From positions 18,966 to 82,965 of the forward strand of contig JALVTH010000051.1 in NCBI GenBank assembly GCA_027036015.1: a stretch of DNA of 64,000 nucleotides, written 5' to 3'. Of the stretch, positions 19,542 through 30,706 are shown piece by piece. Origin of the DNA: Campylobacteraceae bacterium (GTDB lineage: Bacteria; Campylobacterota; Campylobacteria; Campylobacterales; Sulfurovaceae). A program made the position numbers and the translations under genes. The notes beneath the pieces are model-generated. The model saw nothing but the letters and a program-made list of their open reading frames with translations, was not told where the DNA came from and did no database searches. Each line of letters begins with the position of its first letter. Positions within the stretch are counted from its first letter, which is position 1.

Positions 19542-20617
19542 CTCTGTTGCTCCTCTTGTAATTTTTGCTCTCTCAGTTGCCCACATGCTGCAGAAATATC
19601 AAGCCCTTTTGATTCTCTAATAGTGCAAATTATTCCTTTGCTTAAAAGATACTTTTGAAACTTTCTCATATCTTCATAACTTGGTCTCTGAAATTCGCTT
19701 TCTTCATATGGATTAAAATAAATTAAGTTAACTTTTGCTTTGATACCATTTAATAGTTTTACCAATTTTTTTGCAGCATCTAAACTATCGTTAACATTTT
19801 TAATCATAAGATATTCAAACAATACTTTTTTACGCAAATTTACAGGAAAGCGTCTAACAGCTTCCATAATTGAAGCTATGTTGTAAGCTTTGTTAATTGG
19901 CATAAGCTGTTCTCGTAATTTGTCATCAACTGCATGTAAAGAGATTGCTAAGTTTACACCAAGATTTAGCTTGGCAAGTTTATCAATTTTTGAGCTTAAT
20001 CCAGAGGTTGAAACTGTTTGACGATGTGGCGAAATGCTTAAGCCTTCAACATCACTAAAAATTTTGATGGCTTTTGCTAAATTCTCTAAATTATCAAGCG
20101 GTTCTCCCATTCCCATGTAAACTATGTTTACTTTACGATTACTTTCAATATTATTGTCAATGTAAATTTGTAAAATTTGTTCAACAATTTCTCCAGCACT
20201 TAAATCTCTTACAAAGCCTCCTTTAGCCGTTAAACAAAATGCACACCCTACTTTACAACCAACTTGACTCGATACACAAACCGTATATTTTGGCAAATGT
20301 TTAATTGAGCCATCTTCATTATAAACAGTTGGTTTCATTAAAAGTAATACAGCTTCAACTGTATGTCCATCATGCAGTTTAAAAAGATATTTAATTGACC
20401 CATCTTTGCTCACTTGTTTCGAGACAATTTGAGAGCTTAAAATCGTAAATTCATCATTTAATTTTTGTCGTAAATCTTTTGGTAGATTATTCATTTCTAA
20501 AAAGTTTGTTACTTTTTTATTATAAATCCAACTAAAAAGCTGTTTAACTCTAAACTTTGGAGAAATAAACTTGGCAAGTTCATCTTTTGTATAATTTAAA
20601 ATATGCTTTTTCATCAA
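19538..20617 (-). CDS. rlmN: 23S rRNA (adenine2503-C2)-methyltransferase (radical SAM)
   Basis: [59 protein letters not shown]. Confidence 0.95.
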   Translation of the reverse strand: MMKKHILNYTKDELAKFISPKFRVKQLFSWIYNKKVTNFLEMNNLPKDLRQKLNDEFTILSSQIVSKQVSKDGSIKYLFKLHDGHTVEAVLLLMKPTVYNEDGSIKHLPKYTVCVSSQVGCKVGCAFCLTAKGGFVRDLSAGEIVEQILQIYIDNNIESNRKVNIVYMGMGEPLDNLENLAKAIKIFSDVEGLSISPHRQTVSTSGLSSKIDKLAKLNLGVNLAISLHAVDDKLREQLMPINKAYNIASIMEAVRRFPVNLRKKVLFEYLMIKNVNDSLDAAKKLVKLLNGIKAKVNLIYFNPYEESEFQRPSYEDMRKFQKYLLSKGIICTIRESKGLDISAACGQLREQKLQEEQQR

Positions 20618-21144
20618 ATTAATCCTTTGCTTGCTAAATACTCTTCTAAAAGCTCAACTGCCTTTTTTTGATTTTGTTTAAATTCTTCATGGGCATTTTC
20701 ATAGCAATAGTTTGTAATAACAAAAACACCACCACAAGGAATATTAAATTCTTTTGCAACATTTAAAACCGAAAAAAATTCCATATTCTCTGCTGCTAAG
20801 TTAAGTTTTAAAAATTGCTGAGCAATCTTTTTTGAAGCTGTAATATAATTGCTTGAATTAATAATTGTTTCATGTGAAACATCATTTGCAGTTGAGATGA
20901 GATTATCTAATGGAGTATAGCCACTTTTGAATAAAAAGGCTTGTTCAACATTTGCTGCACTTTTACTCTCAATAATATCAAAAATTTTTAATTTTCCATA
21001 GCTACCGGCACTTCCAACAAAAAGTAAAAACTCTGGTGGATTCATTAAACAAAGTTTTGTTAAATGAATACTACTTTCAATAAGCCCTACTCCAATTGGC
21101 AAAGCCCTTTTAATAAATTCATTATTCCCAGCACAAATAAGCAT
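20614..21144 (-). CDS. Purine-nucleoside phosphorylase / nucleosidase-like protein
   Basis: [52 protein letters not shown]. Confidence 0.75.
   Translation of the reverse strand: MLICAGNNEFIKRALPIGVGLIESSIHLTKLCLMNPPEFLLFVGSAGSYGKLKIFDIIESKSAANVEQAFLFKSGYTPLDNLISTANDVSHETIINSSNYITASKKIAQQFLKLNLAAENMEFFSVLNVAKEFNIPCGGVFVITNYCYENAHEEFKQNQKKAVELLEEYLASKGLI
20866..20881. promoter_or_regulatory. parS-like site, one mismatch
   Basis: TGTTTCATGTGAAACA inside the nucleoside phosphorylase-like gene. Confidence 0.7.
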
Positions 21145-21153
21145 TCTCTCCCT

Positions 21154-21921
21154 TTAGATTCTAACGGCTATACCTTCGTTTTTTAAATAGCGTTTTAAAT
21201 CCATAATGTCAATTTCTCGAAAATGAAAAATCGAAGCAGCCAAAGCTGCATCAGCACAACCATTAATAAAAGCCTCTTTAATATGCTCCATGCTCCCAGC
21301 TCCACCACTTGCAATAATTGGAATAGGAGCAACTCTAGCAATTTCACAATTGAGCTCATTATCATATCCAGCTTTTGTTCCATCCGCATCCATACTGGTT
21401 ACCAAAAGCTCCCCTGCCCCTCTATTATATGCTTCTTTTGCCCACTCAATTGCATCAATTCCGGTATCTTTTCTTCCACCATGAGTAAAGACATGCCAAT
21501 TTTTAGGTCCAACTTTTTTCGCATCAATTGCTACAACAATGCATTGACTTCCAAATCGTTTTGCACTCTCATCAATAAAATCTGGTCTTTTAATGGCAGC
21601 TGAATTGATACTGACTTTATCGCAGCCTACTGCTAAAAGATTATAAATATCATCAAGTTCCCTAATACCTCCTCCAACAGTTAGAGGAATAAAAACCTCT
21701 TTTGCCACCTCTTTTACAATATCTACAATTGTTTTTCTCTCTTCATGCGTAGCTGTAATATCTAAAAAGGTTAACTCATCTGCTCCTTCTTCATTATAAC
21801 GCTTGGCAACTTCAACAGGATCGCCAGCATCTCTTAAACCAACAAAATTTACTCCCTTAACAACTCTTCCTTTATCAACGTCTAAGCAAGGAATAATTCT
21901 TTTTGCAAAATACTCCATCAT
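21154..21921 (-). CDS. hisF: Imidazole glycerol phosphate synthase subunit HisF
   Basis: [57 protein letters not shown] extends to 21960 but the likely start is MMEYFAKR at 21921/21918. Confidence 0.95.
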   Translation of the reverse strand: MMEYFAKRIIPCLDVDKGRVVKGVNFVGLRDAGDPVEVAKRYNEEGADELTFLDITATHEERKTIVDIVKEVAKEVFIPLTVGGGIRELDDIYNLLAVGCDKVSINSAAIKRPDFIDESAKRFGSQCIVVAIDAKKVGPKNWHVFTHGGRKDTGIDAIEWAKEAYNRGAGELLVTSMDADGTKAGYDNELNCEIARVAPIPIIASGGAGSMEHIKEAFINGCADAALAASIFHFREIDIMDLKRYLKNEGIAVRI

Positions 21922-21992
21922 TAATCCTAAAAAAAGATTTTTATAAAAAGTATAACACAATTTTAATAAGCAAAGTGTGTAAAGAAGGAAAA

Positions 21993-22014
21993 GCTCTATG
22001 TAAAAACATAGAGC
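21993..22014 (-). terminator. Intrinsic terminator downstream of the DUF2059 gene
   Basis: Minus strand GCTCTATGT-tttt-ACATAGAGC followed by TTTTCC. Confidence 0.6.
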
Positions 22015-22022
22015 AAAAGGAG

Positions 22023-22595
22023 TTATTTATGAGTTTGTTCTTTTTTAGAAGAATTTGAAGCTACCGTTTTTTCTTCTTGTTTTTTTTGTGCTTTTTTCAT
22101 TGCACTATCTAAAAGTGCTTTAAGCTCGGCTAAATGTGGTCGTAATTTGCTTTGAGTTAGCATTTGCCCTTCAAGCGATAATTTTGGCATATTTTGTAAA
22201 ACTTTTTTCCCAGTTTCTGTCTTATAAAAAGCTGTAATATCAGCTAATTCTTTAGCATTAAAATATTTGGCATAGAGCTTGGCTAAATCATTTTTCATTG
22301 CATCCCAGCCAATATATTTATTATAAAATGCTTTAATTTTCCCTTCAATTGGTTTAAAAGCTGGATTTGCCATTACTAATCGTTGAGTTGAAGCATTAAC
22401 AGCATTTTTATAAAATTGTTCTAAATTCATTACTTCTAAAAGTTTATAAGCCGCTTTAATGGCTTCTTTATCTATCTTTTGTTCAGCTTTTTTTTGAGCT
22501 GTTGCATTATTCTCTTTTGTCGCATTACTTTGAGCCATTGCAAACGAAACCATTGCAATTGCTATTAAAAGCCCACCAAATAGTTTTTTAATCAT
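22023..22595 (-). CDS. DUF2059-like periplasmic protein
   Basis: Signal peptide ([22 protein letters not shown]), then [32 protein letters not shown]. Confidence 0.75.
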   Translation of the reverse strand: MIKKLFGGLLIAIAMVSFAMAQSNATKENNATAQKKAEQKIDKEAIKAAYKLLEVMNLEQFYKNAVNASTQRLVMANPAFKPIEGKIKAFYNKYIGWDAMKNDLAKLYAKYFNAKELADITAFYKTETGKKVLQNMPKLSLEGQMLTQSKLRPHLAELKALLDSAMKKAQKKQEEKTVASNSSKKEQTHK

Positions 22596-22678
22596 TTCTA
22601 CCCCTTTAAAAAAATTTGGTTTTATTATACTATATTTTTGTGCACTAAGCGTTGATGGGTGTCAAATTTTTATATTTT

Positions 22679-23392
22679 TTAATAATTTTTTGCAACCAAT
22701 AGCACAATATACTCATGAATTGCTTTGTAAGACTCATTAAAATAGCGCATTTGCGGTAAAAAATCTAAAAATGTATAACTTCTATCAACATAAAAATTTG
22801 AAGGCTTTGCATAAACTCTAAATCCAGCTTTACTAAAATAGTACCTTGCTCTTGGCATATGATAGGCTGAAGTGACTAAATAGATTATTTTAGAAAGTTT
22901 TTCTTTTTCAAAAAGTTTTTTACAAAAAAAAGCATTTTCTTTTGTATTTCGAGATTTTTTTTCATAATAAATTTTTATATTACTTTTATTCTCTTTTTGC
23001 AAAATGGCAAAATCTTGCTTAGCTCCAAGAGCTTCCTCTCCCCTTTTGCCTCCTCCACAAAAAACAAGAGGCAACTTCTTTTCTTTTGCTAAAAAAAAGG
23101 CAAAAACTTCTCTTTTAAAGGCTTCATTGGTGGCTTTAAAGTAATCACTCAAGTTTACCCCACCTCCAAGGACCACTACCACGCTTGCATTGCCATCTTT
23201 GTTTTTGATTTGTTCAAGAGGAGCAAGTAAAGCGTTTGCTATAAACTTTGTTGAGAGCAAATAAAAAAAAATAGCAATTGTGAAAAAAAATACTCTTGCT
23301 TTTTTTACTAAAAAAGCAGTAAGAAAAAGTGTTAAGATAAAAATCCCAGGCGGCAGAAAGAAATAGGTAAAAAGTTTTGAAATTACAAACAC
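22679..23392 (-). CDS. YdcF/ElyC-family (DUF218) membrane protein
   Basis: VVVVLGGGVN, KSRNTKENAFFCKKLF, VTSAYHMPRARYYFSKAGF. Confidence 0.85.
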   Translation of the reverse strand: MFVISKLFTYFFLPPGIFILTLFLTAFLVKKARVFFFTIAIFFYLLSTKFIANALLAPLEQIKNKDGNASVVVVLGGGVNLSDYFKATNEAFKREVFAFFLAKEKKLPLVFCGGGKRGEEALGAKQDFAILQKENKSNIKIYYEKKSRNTKENAFFCKKLFEKEKLSKIIYLVTSAYHMPRARYYFSKAGFRVYAKPSNFYVDRSYTFLDFLPQMRYFNESYKAIHEYIVLLVAKNY

Positions 23393-23434
23393 TCCCTCTC
23401 CTTGCGTTAAATAACTTATGCTATTATATCATTT

Positions 23435-23980
23435 ATGAAAAAAATAGTAGTTCTTTTTAGTGGTTATGGTTCAAATTTTGAATATTTAGCCAATCATCAA
23501 GAAAAATTTAACATTGTTGCAGCCTTTACAAACAATCCAAACGCAAGAGGCATAGAAGTAGCCAAAAAGCATCAAATTCCTTGCTTTATTATCGATTCAA
23601 GTAAATTTACAAACCATGAAACATTTGATAAAGCATTAGTTCAAAAATTAAAAACTATTGATTTTGATTTAGCTGTTCTTGCTGGATTTATGCGAATATT
23701 AACGCCAATTTTTACCAAAGAAATTAAAGCCATTAATTTACATCCTTCCCTCTTGCCACGTCACAAAGGCTTAAATGCCATTGAAAGAAGTTATGAAGAT
23801 GAATTTAATGAAGGTGGAGTAAGCGTTCATTGGGTAAACGAAGAGCTTGATGGCGGGGAAATTATTTTACAAAAAAAGATAAGCAAAAAAAACTTGAGTT
23901 TTGAAGAATATTACCAAAAAATTAGAAAAATCGAAAAAGAAGCGCTTCTTGAAGCTCTACTTCAAGTGTTATACCACTAA
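23435..23980 (+). CDS. purN: Phosphoribosylglycinamide formyltransferase
   Basis: VVLFSGYGSNFEYL, LAGFMRILTPIF, INLHPSLLPRHKGLNAIE. Confidence 0.93.
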   Translation: MKKIVVLFSGYGSNFEYLANHQEKFNIVAAFTNNPNARGIEVAKKHQIPCFIIDSSKFTNHETFDKALVQKLKTIDFDLAVLAGFMRILTPIFTKEIKAINLHPSLLPRHKGLNAIERSYEDEFNEGGVSVHWVNEELDGGEIILQKKISKKNLSFEEYYQKIRKIEKEALLEALLQVLYH

Positions 23981-24403
23981 TTTTATAATTTCTAAAGTTC
24001 CCTTTTCTATCATCTTCCACGCTTCCTCTTTTTTGTGTGGTTCATAATATAAATCTGCAACATCTTTTCCATCAAAGCCAAAATCTCCTAACTTCTTAAC
24101 ATTTTGCACTCCAAGAGCCAAAAGTTCTTGCTTATTATCTTCATCCATAGCAACAATTAAGTCATATTTACTTAAATCAAACTCACTAATATGCTGCGAA
24201 CGAATATAAGAAATATCAATGCCTTTACTTCTTGCTAATTTTTGAGAAACACTACATGGAGGCTCACCAATATGATAATGGCTAAGTGCAGCTGAATCTA
24301 CTTTGATTGGAAGCTTTAAATGCTTTATTCTATGCTCCATTAATCCATGAGCCAAAGGAGAGCGACAAATATTCCCTAAACAAACAAATAAAACTTGCTT
24401 CAT
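23969..24403 (-). CDS. Low-molecular-weight protein-tyrosine phosphatase
   Basis: VLFVCLGNICRSPLAHGLM (C-X5-R-S) motif; DLIVAMDEDN. Confidence 0.93.
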   Translation of the reverse strand: MKQVLFVCLGNICRSPLAHGLMEHRIKHLKLPIKVDSAALSHYHIGEPPCSVSQKLARSKGIDISYIRSQHISEFDLSKYDLIVAMDEDNKQELLALGVQNVKKLGDFGFDGKDVADLYYEPHKKEEAWKMIEKGTLEIIKLVV

Positions 24404-24930
24404 TGCTTAACTTTCTCAAAAAGATAAAAATCTTTAAATTCACCATTCATAAAAAGATGCGCCTCAAGCAAAGCAACCTTTTTAAAAGCTAAACGCTGTG
24501 CTAAATTTTGGCTTTTGATATTTTCTTTTTGAGCATAAATTGAGAGTTTTTTAAGACCTAGTTCCTTAAAAGCAATCTCAATAAGCGCTCCTACCGCTTT
24601 ACTTGCCAATCCTTGTCCTTCATAATCTTTATCAATCCAATAACCAATTGAGGCTTTTTTATTCTTTTGAGAAATTTTATGCAAATCGCAAACTCCTATA
24701 ATTTTTCTTTTATAACTTATTAAACAACTTAAAATTTCTCCTTTTGCCAAACCCTGAAGTTGCGAATAGATAAAAGTTTTTGTATCTTGCACACACTTAA
24801 GATCATTTGCCCAAGGAAACCAAGGCTTAAGATGCTCCTTATTTTTTATTGAAAGAGCAAAAAGTTCATCGGCAAAATGGGGCATATTTAAAACTAAAGC
24901 AAGATTTTCATCAATTACTTTTTGAAACAT
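24400..24930 (-). CDS. GNAT family N-acetyltransferase (RimJ/RimL-like)
   Basis: IGYWIDKDYEGQGLASKAVGALIEIAF; ORF opens at 24993 but MFQKVIDENLALVLNM at 24930 follows an AAAGG-type RBS. Confidence 0.82.
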   Translation of the reverse strand: MFQKVIDENLALVLNMPHFADELFALSIKNKEHLKPWFPWANDLKCVQDTKTFIYSQLQGLAKGEILSCLISYKRKIIGVCDLHKISQKNKKASIGYWIDKDYEGQGLASKAVGALIEIAFKELGLKKLSIYAQKENIKSQNLAQRLAFKKVALLEAHLFMNGEFKDFYLFEKVKQ

Positions 24931-25012
24931 TATAAAAACCTTTCGTTGTGTAATTTCTATACATTTTCTTAAAAAATTTTCTCTTTTCAACAAATATTAC
25001 ACGAAAATATAT

Positions 25013-25018
25013 TATAAT
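25013..25018 (+). promoter_or_regulatory. -10 box of candidate sRNA
   Basis: TATAAT, 6 nt before the 5' base of the first stem at 25025. Confidence 0.65.
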
Positions 25019-25024
25019 TGCAAT

Positions 25025-25148
25025 GTGTCAAATGCGAAACATTGTTTCCTCCTCCCCAAAACAAAAAGCATTTGACACCCTAAAATCATAATGTATTTCC
25101 TCCCCCTTACATTAAGATTTGGCCCCTTCAAAAGGAAGGGGCTTTTTA
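25025..25148 (+). ncRNA. Candidate small RNA with two C/U-rich (CCUCC) segments and an intrinsic terminator
   Basis: 11-bp perfect stem GTGTCAAATGC(25025-25035)/GCATTTGACAC(25068-25078) enclosing TTTCCTCCTCCCC; 7-bp stem TAATGTA/TACATTA (25089-25095/25108-25114) enclosing TTTCCTCCCCCT; terminator GCCCCTTC-aaaag-GAAGGGGC-TTTTT. Confidence 0.72.
25122..25147 (+). terminator. Strong intrinsic terminator of candidate sRNA
   Basis: GCCCCTTC-AAAAG-GAAGGGGC-TTTTT. Confidence 0.85.
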
Positions 25149-25207
25149 GTAAAAACCTTATTACAATAATCCTTTAGAGCAGAAGCAACTAAAAATCCTC
25201 CTTAAAA

Positions 25208-25230
25208 ACTCCTGCAAAGAGTGCAGGAGT
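25208..25230 (-). terminator. Intrinsic terminator downstream of eno/divIC-like operon
   Basis: Minus strand ACTCCTGCA-ctctt-TGCAGGAGT-TTTTAAG. Confidence 0.8.
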
Positions 25231-25231
25231 A

Positions 25232-26768
<1,537 letters not shown>

Positions 26769-26823
26769 TCACTCCTACGTTTATTTAGCAAAATTGTAGC
26801 ATAAGTTCAATTAGCCTAAAGCT

Positions 26824-27252
26824 CTATCCAATCACTTCAAGTTTTACTCTTGCAATTCCTTTACGCAAAATACCAAGTCTTGCTGCTGCACCTTTGCTTA
26901 AATCAATAATTCTTCCACCAATATACGGACCTCTATCATTAATTCTTACAATTACACTTCGTCCTGTATCTAAATCGGTTACTTTTACTAAAGAATTAAA
27001 TGGTAAATATTTATGTGCAGCTGTAATTGCGTAGCAATTATAACGTTCTCCATTAGCCGTTAATCTTCCATTCCACTTTTCGCCATAATAAGAAGCAATA
27101 CCATACTCTTTTAAACCAATTAGTTGTTTATGAGAGAGACTTTTATATCTTTTTTTATGAAAAGAAGGCGTGCTTTTATAATAAAGAGGCCCTGTTGAGA
27201 GTGCACAACCACTAAAGAGGATAGATGCTAATATAATAAGATATTTTGGCAT
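26824..27252 (-). CDS. rlpA: Septal ring lytic transglycosylase RlpA-like lipoprotein
   Basis: Lipobox [57 protein letters not shown]. Confidence 0.9.
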   Translation of the reverse strand: MPKYLIILASILFSGCALSTGPLYYKSTPSFHKKRYKSLSHKQLIGLKEYGIASYYGEKWNGRLTANGERYNCYAITAAHKYLPFNSLVKVTDLDTGRSVIVRINDRGPYIGGRIIDLSKGAAARLGILRKGIARVKLEVIG

Positions 27253-27400
27253 TATTCTCCTTTAAGACAACATTTTTTATCAATTTTATTGATTTAGCAT
27301 AAAATTACAAAGATTTTCGATAAAATCGAGAATTTGAAAAGCTTTTGTGTCACTTTTGGTAATCAATTTTTTTGATAAAAAGGGCTTTAATTAAGATTTT

Positions 27401-27408
27401 GTTACAAT
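27401..27408 (+). promoter_or_regulatory. Probable -10 element of the 27.4-31.6 kb operon
   Basis: GTTACAAT upstream of AAAAGGAG and a TTG start. Confidence 0.45.
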
Positions 27409-27428
27409 TGCAAGAAAAAGGAGCTTCT

Positions 27429-27695
27429 TTGCAAAAGCTATTAGAGCGCTTTATTCGAAAAGTCTCTTTTCCACTTAAAGAAGGCAAAGAGCTTGAATTG
27501 GCTTTAAAAGCCAAACTAACTAAAAAAGAATTTAAACTTTTTAAAGCCTTAAATCAAGCATTAACCAAAGAGCAAATTTGCAAAGAGTTAAAACTTAGCA
27601 CAAAAGAGTATGAGACAATTTATACAAAAATGCAAAAAAAACTCAATTTAGAACGCGTTAAACAAGCGCTGTATAAGAAGTCAAATGAAAAGTAA
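27429..27695 (+). CDS. Small helical (HTH-like) protein of unknown function
   Basis: ORF-track start 27372 overlaps a probable -10; TTG at 27429 after AAGGAG gives LQKLLERFIRKVSFPLKEGKELELALKAKL...LTKEQICKELKLSTKEYETIYTKMQKKL. Confidence 0.55.
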   Translation: MQKLLERFIRKVSFPLKEGKELELALKAKLTKKEFKLFKALNQALTKEQICKELKLSTKEYETIYTKMQKKLNLERVKQALYKKSNEK

Positions 27696-28272
27696 CATTC
27701 TTATTTTTTTCGCCGCTCTTTTTAGTTTCTTTGTTTTTGATAAGACGCTTGCACTCTTTTTTCATACCCACAAAAATTTTGCACCTTTTTTCCATTTTTT
27801 AACACAATTTGGCTATGCACTCTACCCTCTTAGCGCAACGCTTTTGCTTTTTTTTCTTTTTGTATTGCTTAAAAAAACATTTTATCAAAAGGCAATGCTT
27901 TATCTTTTTAGCTCTATAGTGCTTTCTGGCATAATTGTAGATATTTTAAAAGTCATTTTTGGACGCTTTCGCCCTGCTCTTTTTTTTAAAGAACATCTTT
28001 TTGGCTTTAGCCTCTTTCATTTTGGCTCGCTTTATAACTCATTCCCCTCAGGCCATAGTGCCACAGCTTTTAGCTTAGGTATTGGTTTGGCACTTTTATT
28101 TCCTAAATATCGCTACTTTTTTATTCTTTTTGCTATTTTAATAGCATTTTCTCGTGTTGTTTTAACAGCTCATTATTTAAGCGATGTTATCATTGGCTCT
28201 TTCATTGGAGCTCTAACTTCAGTCTATCTTTATCCAAAATTTATCAAGGAAGAAAATGCTAAAGTATCATAA
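27685..28272 (+). CDS. PAP2-family membrane phosphatase
   Basis: KVIFGRFRP, SFPSGHSATAF, SRVVLTAHYLSDVIIG phosphatase motifs. Confidence 0.92.
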   Translation: MKSNILIFFAALFSFFVFDKTLALFFHTHKNFAPFFHFLTQFGYALYPLSATLLLFFLFVLLKKTFYQKAMLYLFSSIVLSGIIVDILKVIFGRFRPALFFKEHLFGFSLFHFGSLYNSFPSGHSATAFSLGIGLALLFPKYRYFFILFAILIAFSRVVLTAHYLSDVIIGSFIGALTSVYLYPKFIKEENAKVS

Positions 28273-29773
28273 AATCATATTGCTTGCATTAATAATTGTT
28301 AGCTTTTATCTACCAGCACCTTTTTTACCACTTTTTGATTTAGATGAAGGCGCTTTTAGCGAAGCTACACGTGAAATGCTGCTAAATCACAACTACATTA
28401 CAACCTATCTCAATGGAGAGCTTCGATTTGACAAACCAATTTTAATCTATTGGCTTCAAGCTCTCAGTGTAAAGCATTTTGGACTCAATGAGTTTGCTTT
28501 GCGACTTCCTTCAATCTTAGCAGCTACCTTTTGGGCAATAATAACTTATCTCTTTGCAAAACGCTATTTTAATGAAAAAATTGCCTTTTTAAGTACTCTT
28601 TTTATGGTAAGCTCACTGCAAATTACTATCATTGCAAAAGCTGCAATTGCTGATTCGCTCCTTAATTTCTTTTTAGCTGCAACGCTTTTTTTCCTTTTTG
28701 AATATACAAAAACACAAGATAAAAAGCTCTTATATCTTGCAAGTGTGGCTGCAGCTTTTGGGGTTCTAACGAAAGGACCAATTGCACTTTTTATTCCATT
28801 TATGACACTTTTTTTCTATTGTTTAAGTAAAAAAAATCTCAAATTTTTTCTTAACACTATCTTTAACCCAATAGCGCTTTTACTCTTTTTTGCAATTGCC
28901 GCACCTTGGTATATTTTAGAGTATCTTGACCAAGGACAAAAATTTATTGATGGCTTTTTTTTAAAGCATAATATCTCTCGATTTCGCACTCCACTTGAGC
29001 ATCATAGTGGAAGCTTTTTTTATTATATTCCGGTGGTACTTCTTGGGTTAATGCCCTTTACTTCAGTTTTTTTAAAACTTTTAACGCAAATCAAAAAGCT
29101 TTTTAAGAGTGATTTTTTTCGCTATTTTTTTATTTTATTTGGCTTTGTCTTTTTCTTTTTTTCCCTCTCTGGCACGAAGTTGCCTCATTATGTTATTTAT
29201 GGCTATAGTGGGCTTTTTATTATGATGGCAGCTCTTTTTGAAAAAATAAAAAGTAGTTTTTGGCTACTTTTGCCTGTGCTTTTATTTTATTTCGTGCTTT
29301 TGTCGTTACCATTTCTTGCACCTTATATTCATACTCACGATCACTTTGCCAATATTTTATTAAGCAATGCTTCAAAAGAGTTTGGACTTTTTTATAAACT
29401 ATACTTCCTTTTTGCCGCTTTTCTTACCTTTTGGCTTATTTTTAATCGGCAATTAGATACAATTGCCAAAAGTATCATAACAGCTTTTGTTTTTATTATT
29501 GGGGTCAATTTTATCGCAGCAAAAGCCTATGCCAATTTGGCTCAAATGCCTATTAAAGAAGCAGCACTTATTGCAAAAAAAGAAGACTTAAACGTTGTGA
29601 TGTATAAAGTAAATACCCCAAGCTTTATTGTATATTCCCAACATTTAGTAAAAAAAGCAAAACCAAAAGCTGGAGATATTGTTTTTACTAAAGTAACAGC
29701 ATTAAAAAAGTTTGCAAAATATAAAATTTTGTATAAAAAATATGCTTATGCCCTTATAAAGGTTGAGAAATGA
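28256..29773 (+). CDS. GT39/ArnT-like polyprenyl-P-sugar glycosyltransferase
   Basis: FDLDEGAFSEATREML, LRFDKPILIYWLQALS, FALRLPSILAA. Confidence 0.85.
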   Translation: MLKYHKIILLALIIVSFYLPAPFLPLFDLDEGAFSEATREMLLNHNYITTYLNGELRFDKPILIYWLQALSVKHFGLNEFALRLPSILAATFWAIITYLFAKRYFNEKIAFLSTLFMVSSLQITIIAKAAIADSLLNFFLAATLFFLFEYTKTQDKKLLYLASVAAAFGVLTKGPIALFIPFMTLFFYCLSKKNLKFFLNTIFNPIALLLFFAIAAPWYILEYLDQGQKFIDGFFLKHNISRFRTPLEHHSGSFFYYIPVVLLGLMPFTSVFLKLLTQIKKLFKSDFFRYFFILFGFVFFFFSLSGTKLPHYVIYGYSGLFIMMAALFEKIKSSFWLLLPVLLFYFVLLSLPFLAPYIHTHDHFANILLSNASKEFGLFYKLYFLFAAFLTFWLIFNRQLDTIAKSIITAFVFIIGVNFIAAKAYANLAQMPIKEAALIAKKEDLNVVMYKVNTPSFIVYSQHLVKKAKPKAGDIVFTKVTALKKFAKYKILYKKYAYALIKVEK

Positions 29774-30702
29774 AACTATCAGTTGTTGTTCCTGTAATGA
29801 ATGAAGAGCAAAACATTAAGCCTTTAATTGAAGCAATAGAAGATGCTTTAAAAGGAATTGATTATGAAGTTATTTTTGTTGATGATGGCTCAAGCGATAA
29901 TACAGTAAATGAAATAAAAAAATGGGCAAATGAAAGAGTCAAACTACTTGTTTTAAATAGAAATTATAGCCAAACCATTGCAATGGCAGCTGGTTTTGAT
30001 GCAGCAAAAGGCGAACTCATTGCCCCAATTGATGGAGATTTGCAAAATGACCCAAGAGATATCCCAATTATGATGAAAAAGCTTGAGGATGAAGGCTGGG
30101 ATGTCGTTGCTGGAATTCGTGCAAATCGACAAGATGGAATGTTGCTTAGAAAAATTCCAAGTAAAATTGCAAACTATATTATTCGAAAAAGCACTGGTGT
30201 TTACTTAAACGATTATGGCTGCACTCTAAAAGTTTTTAGAAAAGAGGTGGCTAAAAATTTAGGGCTTTATGGAGAGTTGCATCGATTTATTCCAGTTTTA
30301 GCTGCTTTATATGGGGCAAAAATGACCCAAATGCCAGTTCGCCACCACCCGCGTCGTTTTGGCAAAAGTAAATATGGCATTGGAAGAACCTTTAAAGTTA
30401 TTAGCGATTTGCTTTTGATGCTCTTTTTTCAAAAATATGCCACAAAACCAATGCATCTTTTTGGCTCACTTGGCTTTGGCATGCTTTTAATTGGAAGTAT
30501 CATTGATTTTTATATGCTCATTTTAAAGCTTTTAGGGCATAGTATTGGTGGCAGACCACTTTTGATGCTTGGCATTTTATTAACGCTTGGAGGAATTCAA
30601 CTCATAACGACAGGATTTTTGGCTGAAATGATTATGCGAACCTATTATGAATCGCAAAATAAAAAGCCTTATGTTATAAAAGAAGTTTTTAGCAAAAAGT
30701 AA
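29770..30702 (+). CDS. GT2 polyprenyl-phosphate sugar synthase (GtrB/DPM-like)
   Basis: LSVVVPVMNEEQNIKPLIEAI, EVIFVDDGSSDNT, PIDGDLQNDPRDIP; two C-terminal TM segments. Confidence 0.9.
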   Translation: MKLSVVVPVMNEEQNIKPLIEAIEDALKGIDYEVIFVDDGSSDNTVNEIKKWANERVKLLVLNRNYSQTIAMAAGFDAAKGELIAPIDGDLQNDPRDIPIMMKKLEDEGWDVVAGIRANRQDGMLLRKIPSKIANYIIRKSTGVYLNDYGCTLKVFRKEVAKNLGLYGELHRFIPVLAALYGAKMTQMPVRHHPRRFGKSKYGIGRTFKVISDLLLMLFFQKYATKPMHLFGSLGFGMLLIGSIIDFYMLILKLLGHSIGGRPLLMLGILLTLGGIQLITTGFLAEMIMRTYYESQNKKPYVIKEVFSKK

Positions 30703-30706
30703 GCAC

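Noticed and set aside
19432-19620. 62-aa plus-strand ORF over the rlmN 3' end
   Set aside because: Antisense to the rlmN-coupled 33-aa ORF, which has an RBS and start/stop coupling.
28363-28378. AGCTACACGTGAAATG, a parS-like word in the GT39 gene
   Set aside because: Four mismatches to the consensus outside the wildcard; core CACGTG alone is insufficient.
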